Source: Bradyrhizobium canariense (GTDB taxonomy: Bacteria; Pseudomonadota; Alphaproteobacteria; Rhizobiales; Xanthobacteraceae). From it: DNA of 64,000 nt. The stretch spans positions 1-64,000 of the forward strand of contig NZ_JAFCKJ010000003.1 of the NCBI RefSeq assembly GCF_018130465.1, written 5' to 3'. The notes under the pieces are model-generated. The model was given only the letters and a program-made list of their open reading frames with translations, ran no database searches and was not told the DNA's origin. Every line of letters begins with the position of its first letter. Positions within the stretch are counted from its first letter, which is position 1. Below, in pieces: positions 36,808 through 45,668 of the stretch. The position numbers were made by a program, and so were the translations under genes.

Positions 36808-38361
36808 TTATTCCGGCAGGCCGGCGGCACGAAGCGCCTCGCCAAGGGACGACGCAAGCGACGGGGAACAGTTAACGCCTGAGAACTGCCGGCTGTAGCG
36901 AAACGTCGGGTGCAACTCGAGCACCCGGGCGGCCGCCGCCCTCGCTTCTTCCAGACGCCCGAGCTTTGCGAGCGCCGCGGCCAGTTGCACGTAGGTAATG
37001 CTGTGTCGAGGATTGGCCTGAACCGACCGGTAGGCCGCACGGCAGGCTTCTTCATATCGACCGCGGTGGAAGTGACCCATGGCCTGCGCGTCGAACGCAG
37101 CAAAGGCCCAGGGATCGAACGGACTGAGCCGCACGCCCCTTTCGCTCCACTCGATGGCGCGGTCGGCTTCGCCGCTCCAACCGAGCATGACGCTGCCGAG
37201 GATGTAGGTCAGCGCCGATGATGGGCTGATGGCGAGTGCGGCGTCGAGTGCAGTGAATGCTGCGGAACGATCGTGCCCATCCATGCCGATCGAAAAAGCC
37301 GCAAGGGTGAGAGCAAGCGCGTCATCCTGTCCGTGGATCAGAGCCGACCGTGCATGATGGATCGACGCGGCCCGATTGACCTCCTGCAAACCGGCTCGAA
37401 GGAACAGGCAATGGTGGCACATTGCGGCATTGCCGTGCGCTAGCGCATAAGTGGGCTCAAGCGCGATCGAACGTGCGAGCAGCACAAGGGCTTGCGTGAC
37501 CTGCTCTGGCATTCCGGAATCGACATCCGGCTGGGCCCGCAGGACAAGATCATAGGCATCGAGGCTGTCGGGCCGTTGGCGCTTGACCCTGTTGAATTCG
37601 GCGCGCCGCAGGCTCGGCGCAATGGCGCCGACGACCGATAGGGCGATGTCATCCTGGAGGGCGAAAACGTCCTCGGACCCGCGGTCGTAGCGCTCGGCCC
37701 ACACGTGCCCGCCGGTCGACGTATCGATCAACTGACCCGTGATGCGGACCGTTGTGCCGGTCTTCCGGACGCTGCCTTCCAGCACATACCGGACGCCAAG
37801 CTCGCGGCCGACCTGTTTCAAGTCCACCGCACGGCCCTTGTAAATGAACGTCGAATTCCGCGCGATTACGAACAGCCAGTTGATGCGCGACAGTCCGGTG
37901 ATGATGTCGTCGACCATCCCTTCGGCAAAGTAGTCTTGCTCTGCATCACCGCTCAGGTTCGCGAAGGGCAAGACCGCGATTGACGGCCTGTCAGGCAACA
38001 TCAGCGATGGCGCTGCGGAGGCGGCGGATGCGTGATCCCGATGGGGCGTCGTAACGGAGGGACCCACATAGCGATAGCCACGCCGCGGCAGGGTCTCGAT
38101 CCAGCGGGCCTCTCCAGAGATATCCGCCAAAATGCGCCGCACAGCAGCGATTTGGACGGTCAAATTACTGTCCTCGATTGCCTGGGCAGGCCACGCCGCC
38201 TCGATCAAGGCTTCCTTGGACACCGGCGCGCCGGCCCGTTGCACGAGCAGGGCCAAGAGCAGGACGGCTCGCTGGCCGAGGGGGATCGGCTCGGCACCGT
38301 GGAAAAGGATTCCTGCATCGGCGTCGAGACGGAATGGACCAAATTCAAGGATCATGGCCAT
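36808..38361 (-). CDS. wHTH regulator with TolB-like and TPR regions
   Basis: 517 aa. An OmpR/CadC-type winged helix (about 5-95) is seen in FGPFRLDADAGILFHGAEP, SNLTVQIAAVRRIL and TLPRRGYRYVG. It is followed by a domain starting SIAVLPFANLSGDAEQDYFA, the FlgO/TolB-like unit that often accompanies adenylate-cyclase-type regulators, and at least four TPR units to the C-terminus. No membrane helix is visible, unlike CadC. The start is uncertain among ATGs at 38379, 38361 and 38355. It diverges from the cupin gene, its likely target. Confidence 0.87.
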   Translation of the reverse strand: MAMILEFGPFRLDADAGILFHGAEPIPLGQRAVLLLALLVQRAGAPVSKEALIEAAWPAQAIEDSNLTVQIAAVRRILADISGEARWIETLPRRGYRYVGPSVTTPHRDHASAASAAPSLMLPDRPSIAVLPFANLSGDAEQDYFAEGMVDDIITGLSRINWLFVIARNSTFIYKGRAVDLKQVGRELGVRYVLEGSVRKTGTTVRITGQLIDTSTGGHVWAERYDRGSEDVFALQDDIALSVVGAIAPSLRRAEFNRVKRQRPDSLDAYDLVLRAQPDVDSGMPEQVTQALVLLARSIALEPTYALAHGNAAMCHHCLFLRAGLQEVNRAASIHHARSALIHGQDDALALTLAAFSIGMDGHDRSAAFTALDAALAISPSSALTYILGSVMLGWSGEADRAIEWSERGVRLSPFDPWAFAAFDAQAMGHFHRGRYEEACRAAYRSVQANPRHSITYVQLAAALAKLGRLEEARAAAARVLELHPTFRYSRQFSGVNCSPSLASSLGEALRAAGLPE

Positions 38362-38396
38362 TGCCAAAGAAGGGCACATTTCGGAGGTTTTTTGCA

Positions 38397-38489
38397 ATGT
38401 TTTCCGAACGGCTTCACCACTTTCAGGAGCCGCTGGATCACCATGGCGTGGTTTTCAGCAGAGCCGCACCGCCATGGAGGGTCACATGA
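38397..38489 (+). CDS. Possible 30-aa leader peptide before the cupin gene
   Basis: A GGAGG motif sits ahead of the ATG at 38397, giving MFSERLHHFQEPLDHHGVVF plus ten residues. Its TGA overlaps the cupin ATG (ATGA). It is His-rich (five His). It could be a coupled leader or a chance frame. Confidence 0.3.
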   Translation: MFSERLHHFQEPLDHHGVVFSRAAPPWRVT

Positions 38490-38947
38490 ACGCCAAACCG
38501 CTCATCCGCAGGTCCGGCGAGACCAAGGGAATCATGCTGCGCGATCAACCGATGGCCTTCCTGGTAACCGGCGAAGATACAAAGCACACCAGCATGTTCG
38601 ACTGGACGATACCGGCAGGGTTCGCCACAGGCCGGCACGTTCATCGCGTGCAGGAAGAGACCTTCTACATGCTGGAGGGCGAGTGCGAATGGCATGTCGG
38701 TGACGAAGTCGTCCGAGCGGCACCGGGGACCTATCTCTTCATTCCCCCCGGCGTCCCGCACAACATCACCAACGTCAGCGAGAAGCCAGCGCGCGTGCTC
38801 ATGACGGTCTCTCCACCGGGACACGAACGCTACTTCGAAGAATTGGCCAAGCTGACCGCAAGCGGAGCCCCGGACGCGAAAGCCATCAGTGAATTGCGCG
38901 CCCGTTTCGACACCGACCAGCTGTCGGCGCTGACAACGAAAGGTTGA
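38486..38947 (+). CDS. Cupin-domain protein
   Basis: 153 aa, single small-barrel cupin. Motif 1 is complete with H51, H53 and E57 in GRHVHRVQEETFYMLEG; motif 2 has H92 in PGTYLFIPPGVPHNITN. These form a 3-His/1-Glu metal site. Tail residues EELAKLTASGAPDAKAIS are polar and helical. GGAGGG precedes the ATG. The reaction cannot be told from sequence. It is divergently linked to the wHTH/TPR regulator. Confidence 0.85.
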   Translation: MNAKPLIRRSGETKGIMLRDQPMAFLVTGEDTKHTSMFDWTIPAGFATGRHVHRVQEETFYMLEGECEWHVGDEVVRAAPGTYLFIPPGVPHNITNVSEKPARVLMTVSPPGHERYFEELAKLTASGAPDAKAISELRARFDTDQLSALTTKG

Positions 38948-39016
38948 AGGCCATGTGCTGGGGCGACGGCGGATAGGCTTCGAACTCGATTCGGTCGAGC
39001 AGGTTCTTGCGCCTTG

Positions 39017-40195
39017 CTATCGCGGCGTCAAAGCTTCCAGGTGGGCGATCAGCCGATCGATCTCGGCTTCCGTATTGTAGTAATGCGGGGAGGCGCGCAC
39101 CACCGGCGGCAGCGAGCGAATTTCGGCATCGATGCGCGTGCTCGACGGATCTGAGCCACCGATCGTGATGCCGGCCGCGGCCGCGCCGCTGACGACCGCT
39201 TCCGCCTCGTACCCTTCCACCGTGAAGCTGACGATGGCTCCCGGAGCGCGTCCGAGGTCGCGAATTCTGATGCCGCGAATGGACGCAAGGCCGCCCCGGA
39301 GGCGGTCCGCCAGCATGCGGCAACGCTGCTCGATGGGGGCTATCCCGATATCGAGGGCATAATCGACCGCCGCGCCCAGCCCAAGCCGGGCTGCGTAGTT
39401 GTTCTCCCAGGTCTCGAAACGGCGCGCATCGTCACGCAGCCGATAAGCGTCCCGGGAGACCCAGGGTGCGGCGAAGTGGTCGATCATTGGCGGTTCGAGC
39501 CGCTGCAGCATCGCGCGGCGGACGTAGAGAAAGCCGGTGCCGCGCGGGCCGCGGAGGAATTTGCGACCGGTCGCCGACAACATGTCACAGCCAATCGCCT
39601 CGACGTCGACCGCCATTTGTCCGACCGCCTGGCAGGCGTCGAGCAGATAAGGAATGCCTCGCGCTCGCGCGATCTTGCCGACGGCCGCAGCGGGATTGAC
39701 CAGTCCGCCATTGGTCGGAACCCAAGTGATCGCAACCAGTTTCACGCGCTCATCGATCATGCGTTCGAGCGCGCCAACGTCGAGCTCGCCGCTGGCATCG
39801 CTCGGCACGATGTCGATCGCGACGCCTGTTCGCTTGGCAACCTGAAGAAAGGCGACATAGTTGGCAGCGTACTCCGCCTCGGCGGTCAGGATCCGGTCAC
39901 CCTGACGAAATGGAAGCGCGTAGAACGCCATCTGCCAGGCAACCGTCGCATTCTCCATGAGGGCGATCTCATCGGGCGCGGCATTCAGCAGGCGCGCCAC
40001 GGAGCCGTAGACGGATTCAAGCCGGGGCGCCTCACGGTCGGCGGCGGCATAGCCTCCGATCTCGCTCTCCAGATCGATGTGTTCCTTCATCGCCGCAACA
40101 ACCGGCGCCGGCATCAGCGCCGCGCCCGCGTTGTGCAGGTACGCAAGCCGGGAGGTGGCTGGAGTGTCGCGACGAATTCGGTCGATGTGCATCAT
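39017..40195 (-). CDS. Class V aminotransferase-fold PLP enzyme
   Basis: 392 aa, PLP-dependent fold type I of the cysteine desulfurase/isopenicillin epimerase group. The N-terminal YLHNAGAALMPAPVVAAM and PLP-Lys segment SATGRKFLRGPRGTGFLYV are clear, as is LLDACQAVGQMAVDV for the cofactor Asp. Architecture resembles EgtE-like C-S lyases and uncharacterised aminotransferases. No SufBCD or Isc partners are adjacent, so a cysteine desulfurase role is doubtful. GGAGG lies upstream of tandem ATGs at 40195 and 40192. Confidence 0.88.
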   Translation of the reverse strand: MMHIDRIRRDTPATSRLAYLHNAGAALMPAPVVAAMKEHIDLESEIGGYAAADREAPRLESVYGSVARLLNAAPDEIALMENATVAWQMAFYALPFRQGDRILTAEAEYAANYVAFLQVAKRTGVAIDIVPSDASGELDVGALERMIDERVKLVAITWVPTNGGLVNPAAAVGKIARARGIPYLLDACQAVGQMAVDVEAIGCDMLSATGRKFLRGPRGTGFLYVRRAMLQRLEPPMIDHFAAPWVSRDAYRLRDDARRFETWENNYAARLGLGAAVDYALDIGIAPIEQRCRMLADRLRGGLASIRGIRIRDLGRAPGAIVSFTVEGYEAEAVVSGAAAAGITIGGSDPSSTRIDAEIRSLPPVVRASPHYYNTEAEIDRLIAHLEALTPR

Positions 40196-40273
40196 CCATG
40201 CCTCCGCGTCTCGCGATCCTCGTGCATGGATTAAACGCGTCGAGGGATGCGGGCAAGATGGCCGGGCTTGGTC

Positions 40274-40834
40274 TCAGATGCAGAGGCCGAGCAGCTTGAT
40301 GTGGCAGCCGCTGGATTTCGGCTTGCTCGCGGGCGCGGCCTCGCGCTTCACGGCAACCAGAGGCTCCCCGTCTTTCTTGCCTTTGCCTTTGCCCTTCGGC
40401 TCGTAGTCGCCGGCGATCACCATCGCCCAATAGGTGCGTTTGCCGCTGGCGTTTTTCGCGCTCGCGATCCCGACGCGGGAAGCGTTGTGCAGCAGCAGGT
40501 TCTTGCGGTGCCCGGACGAGTCGATCCACTGGCCGAGGGTCTTCTCGAAATTGTCGTAGCCGTAGGCGATGTTCTCGGCGGCGCGGCCTGCGCCGGCTGG
40601 CGCAACGCGGCGGTTGAACGGGCCGAGGGCGTCGTGACTGAGGTCGTCCTTCGTCGCCATCGCGCGCGCCTGGTCCATGGCGATGCGGTCGAGGGTCGAA
40701 TCGCGGATGACGCGGACCTCGCCATGCTTGAGCCGGAAGCTCGAGATCAGCTCGGCCGGGGACTCGGCCAATGCGGGCGCAGCGGCTATCAGCAGAAGGA
40801 CGGCGATCAGGCCGCCAACCACACGATGAATCAT
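40274..40834 (-). CDS. Secreted CAP (SCP)-domain protein
   Basis: 186 aa from MIHRVVGGL at 40834, where GGGGG lies upstream; 40852 is an alternative. Signal peptide VVGGLIAVLLLIAAAPALA is followed by a CAP domain with LDRIAMDQARAMATKDDLSH, RAAENIAYGYDNFEKTLGQW and SSGHRKNLLLHNASRVGIAS. This is the bacterial YkwD-like group. A Lys/Gly-rich linker and a small Cys-containing tail (SSGCHIKLLGLCI) follow. Function of bacterial CAP proteins is unclear. Confidence 0.88.
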   Translation of the reverse strand: MIHRVVGGLIAVLLLIAAAPALAESPAELISSFRLKHGEVRVIRDSTLDRIAMDQARAMATKDDLSHDALGPFNRRVAPAGAGRAAENIAYGYDNFEKTLGQWIDSSGHRKNLLLHNASRVGIASAKNASGKRTYWAMVIAGDYEPKGKGKGKKDGEPLVAVKREAAPASKPKSSGCHIKLLGLCI

Positions 40835-40936
40835 CGTCCCCCGAGTGCCCATGTTCCCGCCAAGTCCCCCCGCCAAGCCCGAATGATCGGATCGCTTCTC
40901 TATCGCCAATGTGGACGCTTCAAGGCGTGATCCACG

Positions 40937-43399
40937 CTAGCCCGCCGGCAGGTCGGCCTCGAAATTGAAGCGGTCGCGCAGGTTCTTGCGCTGCTCCAGG
41001 ATGTCCTTGAGGAAGGCGCGGTCCTGGTCGTTCTTCATCATCGGCTCGATCAGGTCGAGCTGGTTCATGGCGACCAATTGCAGGATCTCCGTGCGCGGCT
41101 TGCCGTCCGGATTGCGTGGCAGCGCGTGCACGACCTGGATGTGTTCCGGGGGCTTCGGCCCCTTGGCGGCGGTGAGCTCGTTCCGCAATTGGCCTTCGAG
41201 CGCGGGCTGATCGGCTTCGACGAAGGCATAGAGCCCTACACCGGAGCGGCGGTCGGCAAAGGCGACGATGGCGGTGTCGCGCACCGCGGGGTTCTTGCGG
41301 ATCAGTTCCGCCAGCACCGGCGCGTCGTTGACAAGCCGGCGGCCGCCGCCTTCTCGGTCGGTGAAGTTGAACAGGCCGCGCGTGATTGCCCGATAGACCT
41401 TCTTGCCGGTGGCGAGCCACAGGCTGGCGGCAAACGACTTCTTCGCCAGGATCTTGCGCTCGCGCGGCGTCAGCGCCTCAGGCGCGTAGGAGCGCTTGTG
41501 CTTGAGCAGATGCCGGAGATCTTCATAGGCCAGGATGCGGTAAAGCCGGCCGCGACGGTCGAAGCAGGCCGCGAGCTGAAAGTCGGTCACATAAGCGCGC
41601 CCGTCGCGGCCGACCAGCCAGTTCTGTTCCTTGGCAAGGTCGTTGTGGCAGATGCCGGCGCGGCGCAGCCGGCGCAGCGCAGCCTTGGCCGAGTGAAAAT
41701 AGGCGAGGTCGCCATGCGGTTTGGCCAGATGCAGCGCGACACCATCGACGAAGCCGCGCACCAGCGCGCGGCGTCCGGCCCACAGCAGCTCGGGGCCGAC
41801 GTTCAGCCCCTTGGCGAGCACCAGCGCATGCTTTTCGCGGGCGAACAGATGGCGCGCCAAAGCAAATGACCACCACGGCACCTCGTCGAGGCGGCGCAGC
41901 ACCGCGTCGACTTCGCCGTTATCGCCACGGAAACGGCCGCGCTCGACGGTCGAGAACACGTCGCGCTTGAGCAGCACGCCCTCGGTCCAGCGCGCCGACA
42001 GTGTTGCGGCGTCGTCTTTGGGAAGGTTCATCGAAAACTCACGCGCCTGCTTCTTGGCCACCGTCTTCTCGTTCCCGCGCAGCCGGCTTCCGTCGGGCTT
42101 CTTCGTCGGTGCGCTGGCAAGCGGCGGGAACAGGCCGAAATTGATGTTCATCGGCTGGAACGAGCGGGTGCCGGGCTCGATGGTCTCGATATGGCCGCCG
42201 GTGATGTGGCCGAGCAGGGATCCGAGCGCGGTGGTGCCCGGCGGACTCGCAAGCGTCTCGCCGCGCACGTCCGCTGCCGCATAGAGGCCGGCGATCAGGC
42301 CGATGCTGGCGGATTCAACATAGCCCTCGCAGCCCGTCATCTGGCCGGCAAAACGCAGCCGTGGCTGCGCACGCAGGCGCAACTGGCCGTCGAGCAGCTT
42401 TGGCGAGTTGAGAAAGGTGTTGCGATGCAGGCCGCCGAGGCGAGCGAATTCGGCCTTCTCCAGCCCCGGAATGGTGCGGAAGATGCGCTGCTGCTCGCCG
42501 TATTTCAGCTTCGTCTGGAAGCCGACGATGTTGTAGAGCGTGCCGAGCTTGTTGTCCTGGCGCAGCTGCACGATCGCGTAGGCCTTGGTCGTGGGATCGT
42601 GCGGATTGGTGAGGCCGACCGGCTTCATCGGCCCGTGGCGCAAAGTCTCGGGGCCGCGTTCCGCCATGACCTCGATCGGCAGGCAGCCGTCGAAATAGGG
42701 CGTGTTGCTCTCCCATTCCTTGAACTCGGTCTTCTCGCCGGCGACCAGCGCGGCGACGAACCCGTCATACTGCTCCTTGGTCATCGGGCAGTTGATGTAG
42801 TCGGCGCCGGTGCCGCCAGGGCCGACCTTGTCGTAGCGCGACTGGAACCAGGCCACCGACATGTCGATGGATTCGCGGTGCACGATCGGCGCGATCGCGT
42901 CGAAGAAGGCGAGCGCGTTCTCGTCGGTCAGTTCGCGGATCGCGTCGGCCAGCGGCGCCGAGGTGAGGGGGCCGGTCGCAACGATGACGTTGCTCCACTC
43001 GGCCGGTGGCAGGCCTGCAACCTCGTCGCGGGCGATCTCGATCAGGGGATGGTCGTTCAGCGCCTTGGTGACGGCTGCTGAGAAGCCGTCGCGGTCGACC
43101 GCCAGCGCGCCGCCGGCGGGCACCTGGTTGGCGTCGGCTGCGCGCATGATCAGCGAATCGAGGCGGCGCATCTCGGCATGCAGCAGGCCGACGGCGTTGT
43201 TGGCGGCATCGTCCGAGCGGAACGAATTGGAGCAGACGAGCTCGGCAAGCCCGTCGGTGCGGTGTGCCTCGGTCATGCGGGTCGGCCGCATCTCGTGCAG
43301 CACTACGGGCACGCCGGATTTGGCCACCTGCCAGGCGGCTTCGGAGCCGGCAAGGCCTGCGCCGATGACGTGCACGGTATTGGATAGGGGTCCTGTCAT
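40937..43399 (-). CDS. trmFO: TrmFO fused in frame to kinase-like and AMP-binding_C domains
   Basis: 820 aa in one unbroken frame. Residues 1-455 are methylenetetrahydrofolate-tRNA-(uracil-5-)-methyltransferase: FAD-binding [51 protein letters not shown] and [15 protein letters not shown]. It makes m5U54 in tRNA. M457 begins a second unit typical of free-standing proteins: a RIO/Kdo-kinase-like region with catalytic HND (D587, HNDLAKEQN) and metal-binding TDF (D606), then an acyl-CoA-synthetase C-terminal domain (about 693-800, [15 protein letters not shown]). TrmFO usually ends near 435-480 aa, so its core looks nearly complete but its last helix is missing. Whether both halves are made as one chain is unproven; M457 lacks a strong Shine-Dalgarno. 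Confidence 0.9.
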   Translation of the reverse strand: MTGPLSNTVHVIGAGLAGSEAAWQVAKSGVPVVLHEMRPTRMTEAHRTDGLAELVCSNSFRSDDAANNAVGLLHAEMRRLDSLIMRAADANQVPAGGALAVDRDGFSAAVTKALNDHPLIEIARDEVAGLPPAEWSNVIVATGPLTSAPLADAIRELTDENALAFFDAIAPIVHRESIDMSVAWFQSRYDKVGPGGTGADYINCPMTKEQYDGFVAALVAGEKTEFKEWESNTPYFDGCLPIEVMAERGPETLRHGPMKPVGLTNPHDPTTKAYAIVQLRQDNKLGTLYNIVGFQTKLKYGEQQRIFRTIPGLEKAEFARLGGLHRNTFLNSPKLLDGQLRLRAQPRLRFAGQMTGCEGYVESASIGLIAGLYAAADVRGETLASPPGTTALGSLLGHITGGHIETIEPGTRSFQPMNINFGLFPPLASAPTKKPDGSRLRGNEKTVAKKQAREFSMNLPKDDAATLSARWTEGVLLKRDVFSTVERGRFRGDNGEVDAVLRRLDEVPWWSFALARHLFAREKHALVLAKGLNVGPELLWAGRRALVRGFVDGVALHLAKPHGDLAYFHSAKAALRRLRRAGICHNDLAKEQNWLVGRDGRAYVTDFQLAACFDRRGRLYRILAYEDLRHLLKHKRSYAPEALTPRERKILAKKSFAASLWLATGKKVYRAITRGLFNFTDREGGGRRLVNDAPVLAELIRKNPAVRDTAIVAFADRRSGVGLYAFVEADQPALEGQLRNELTAAKGPKPPEHIQVVHALPRNPDGKPRTEILQLVAMNQLDLIEPMMKNDQDRAFLKDILEQRKNLRDRFNFEADLPAG

Positions 43400-43473
43400 G
43401 GGGCGGACAGGTAGCGCTTTTCGGCGATCAGTGGAATCGCCGAGATCGAGTTTTCTGCCTTCAGATACGACAA

Positions 43474-43492
43474 CGCCCGCACGAGGCGGGCG
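43474..43492. terminator. GC hairpin between DUF1127 and trmFO genes
   Basis: CGCCCGC/GCGGGCG with an ACGAG loop. No T-run on the minus strand, so attenuation or transcript stabilisation is more likely than termination. Confidence 0.35.
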
Positions 43493-43525
43493 CTATCGGT
43501 TCGTCCGGTTAAGGGCTGAACGATA

Positions 43526-43678
43526 TCAGCCCTGATACTGACCGGCGGCAACGCGCGGGATGTCCGAGCGATCGAGGCCGATATCGGCCAGTTCGCGATC
43601 GCTGAGCTGGGACAGCTCGGCAACATTGCGCTGATAGTCCCGGAAAGCCTGGATCATGCGGATGAGCGAGAGCAGCAT
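43526..43678 (-). CDS. DUF1127 small protein (50 aa)
   Basis: 50 aa: MLLSLIRMIQAFRDYQRN then ELSQLSDRELADIGLDRSDI. The YjiS/DUF1127 core LxxLSDRELxDIGLxRxxI is complete. AGGAG precedes the ATG at 43678, which an upstream start would skip. Members of this family affect small-RNA and phosphate or carbon phenotypes in some alphaproteobacteria. It lies upstream of trmFO on the same strand. Confidence 0.9.
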   Translation of the reverse strand: MLLSLIRMIQAFRDYQRNVAELSQLSDRELADIGLDRSDIPRVAAGQYQG

Positions 43679-43878
43679 TGGTAGTCTCCTGTAGTTCGAT
43701 TCAGCCCTTGCCCGGGCCGGATCGTTGGAATGAATATAGGTGAGAGTGGTGCAGTGCGAAAGTTCCGATGTTGCGATGCAGCTAAGCGATGGGTGCATAG
43801 CATTGGTAACGGACGATTAACCCGAGAGCACTTCCGCCCAAAGGGTAGGCGAAATAGCGAAGAGGATGCTATAAATGT

Positions 43879-43892
43879 CCGTGAATTCACGG
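43879..43892. promoter_or_regulatory. Perfect 14-bp palindrome (possible operator)
   Basis: CCGTGAATTCACGG, a perfect dyad with no loop, in the noncoding region. Its symmetry fits a dimeric regulator's site, but no partner is known. Confidence 0.3.
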
Positions 43893-44195
43893 GTTTAAAG
43901 CGGATTGGCCGGTTCCATTCGAAGACGAAATAAGTTGCGTTCCGGTTGTTCGCAAGGCGATTGATCAGCGCCTATACCCAAGTCTCGCATGCGTGAATCG
44001 CATGATGGCGGAGGCTTAGAAATGAATATAAAATCATTTTTAGTCGCGCGAACGGACGCATTTGCGATGGCGGGGTCAGCGATTCGCCCGACTGCGGCGG
44101 ATCGATGTGACGAAGGGCAGCAAGGGACCGATTCATCCCGCCACGTCTGCCCAACCGTCGCGCTGGCGCAGCGCACACACGCCGAACGTGTAGAG

Positions 44196-44217
44196 TTCAT
44201 TACAAGCGTGTAATGAA
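44196..44217. promoter_or_regulatory. 9-bp inverted repeat upstream of the small secreted protein
   Basis: TTCATTACA-AGCG-TGTAATGAA, perfect arms, about 160 bases upstream of the gene at 44378. Could be an operator or hairpin in the leader. Confidence 0.3.
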
Positions 44218-44377
44218 AATCAGAAATTTCGCATGCGGCACTGCGTGGCGCGCAACATCACGCAATTCTCGCGGGAAATTCATTGCGTCAAGTTGCCGCG
44301 CCCGGAGGAAAGTCATCTCGCAGATTCCGGCAATGTCGCTGGCTCTGGCTCAAGAACAAGAGAAGGAAGGTAACGTC

Positions 44378-44641
44378 ATGACGAAGTTACTCGGGGTTAT
44401 CGCAATTGCCGCCGTCGCATTCGCCGTCGCGCCGGCCCAGGCCGCCAAGCACGCCGCCGGCGGCTGCAGCTCGGCCAATCTGGAGAAGACCGAGACCGCG
44501 ATCGAGAACATGGCCGATGGTGACGGCAAGTTCGTCGCGCAGAAGGAGATCGCGGCCGCGCAGGACTCGCTGCTCAACGGCAAAATGGGTGCGTGCGGCG
44601 CGCATCTGAACAAGGCGATGCACGCCACCATGGGCAAATAG
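44378..44641 (+). CDS. Small secreted protein (87 aa)
   Basis: Starts at the ATG 44378 with GAAGGAAGG upstream. A signal peptide MTKLLGVIAIAAVAFAVAPAQA is followed by about 65 residues with two Cys (GGCSSANLEK and MGACGAHLNK) and helical segments. Likely a periplasmic helical-bundle protein with one disulphide. No family is recognised. A frame start further upstream is rejected because it precedes the signal peptide. Confidence 0.75.
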   Translation: MTKLLGVIAIAAVAFAVAPAQAAKHAAGGCSSANLEKTETAIENMADGDGKFVAQKEIAAAQDSLLNGKMGACGAHLNKAMHATMGK

Positions 44642-44664
44642 GAGCTTCAGGAACGCACCAGGGG

Positions 44665-44700
44665 AGGGCCGGTCGCCGGGCGATCGGCCCTACGCGTTTT
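44665..44700 (+). terminator. Rho-independent terminator
   Basis: Arms 44665-44677 and 44679-44691 pair over about 12 positions with one G-U, followed a few bases later by TTTT (44697-44700). It ends the small secreted-protein transcript. Confidence 0.6.
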
Positions 44701-44713
44701 GTCCAGCAAGCAT

Positions 44714-45538
44714 CTATGGGGCGTGCGCGAGCTGGGTCGCGAAATGGGCGACGGTCCTGGAGTAGACCTCGCTCTTATTCCACTGCTGGAGCACGGTAAA
44801 ATTCGGACTGCCGGGCTGCCAGTCCTTGCCGCGCTGCCAGCCGTAACCGGCAAGATAGTTCGCGGTGGAGGCGAGCACGTCGGGGGCGTTGTGCAGGAGA
44901 TCGCGCTTGCCATTGCCGTCGAAATCGACGGCATATTTCATCCAGGACGACGGCATGAACTGGGTCTGGCCGAGCTCGCCGGCCCAGGCGCCCTTCATGT
45001 CGGCCGGTGCGAGGTCGCCGCGCTGGACGATGCGCAGCGCGTCCAGCAGCTCGGCGCGAAACTGCTCGGCGCGGCGGCAGTCATACGCCAGCGTCGCCAG
45101 CGAGCGGATGGTCGCAAACTTGCCGGTGTTGACGCCGAAATCGGTCTCGAGACCCCAGATTGCGACCAGCACCTCGCCAGGCACGCCGTAAGTCTGCTCA
45201 ATGCGCGACAGCACCGAGCCGTATTGCTTCATCATGTTGGAGCCGCGCGTCATGCGCGGCGGCACCATGCGGCCGGAAAACTCCTCGAAGGTCTGGGTGA
45301 AGACCTTCTGCGAGCGGTCGCGGTTGAGCACGCTCTGATCGAGCGTCACACCGGCGAGCCCGGCGGAAATGGCCTGTTGCGAGACGCCTTTGGCCGCGGC
45401 GTCGGTTTTGAAGTCTGCAAGCCACGCGTCGAAATTGCCCGAGCCGCAGGCAACAGCAGCGAACGCTGGCTGAGCGGAGAGGATGGACGCGGTGATGGCT
45501 AAGGCTGCGAGGGCGAGACGAGAAATCGTCGGGGTCAT
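44714..45538 (-). CDS. MltB-type lytic murein transglycosylase
   Basis: 274 aa from MTPTISRLALAALA at 45538; earlier in-frame starts lack the signal peptide. A signal peptide ends near PAFAAVACG. The catalytic Glu is E131 in WGLETDFGVNTG, and GELGQTQFMPSSW and NYLAGYGW complete the family 3 pattern. Periplasmic glycan cleavage is expected. It lacks the lipobox of E. coli MltB, so it is probably soluble. Convergent with the small secreted gene. Confidence 0.92.
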   Translation of the reverse strand: MTPTISRLALAALAITASILSAQPAFAAVACGSGNFDAWLADFKTDAAAKGVSQQAISAGLAGVTLDQSVLNRDRSQKVFTQTFEEFSGRMVPPRMTRGSNMMKQYGSVLSRIEQTYGVPGEVLVAIWGLETDFGVNTGKFATIRSLATLAYDCRRAEQFRAELLDALRIVQRGDLAPADMKGAWAGELGQTQFMPSSWMKYAVDFDGNGKRDLLHNAPDVLASTANYLAGYGWQRGKDWQPGSPNFTVLQQWNKSEVYSRTVAHFATQLAHAP

Positions 45539-45668
45539 TCGAGCAAATAAATTCCGTGAAGTGATCTGACCGGCGGGCGCAATCTCGATGGTAACCGCGG
45601 CCAAAGCAAGGCGTTTAACAGTGCGCGATCCTGCCCGGACCGGGGCAGGATCGCATGTCACGATATCG

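Larger units (their letters stand above)
43679..44377. other. 700-base noncoding, AT-richer region
   Basis: Lies between the DUF1127 gene and the small secreted protein. I see no convincing gene. It contains a 14-bp perfect palindrome (43879-43892) and a 9-bp inverted repeat (44196-44217). A few short open frames lack ribosome sites and coding character. Confidence 0.45.

Noticed and set aside
36808-38361. CadC-type membrane sensor or adenylate cyclase
   Set aside because: No transmembrane helix and no cyclase catalytic motifs; only wHTH, TolB-like and TPR parts are visible.
43989-44213. 75-codon plus-strand frame in the noncoding region
   Set aside because: No ribosome site, unremarkable composition and overlaps the inverted repeat at 44196.
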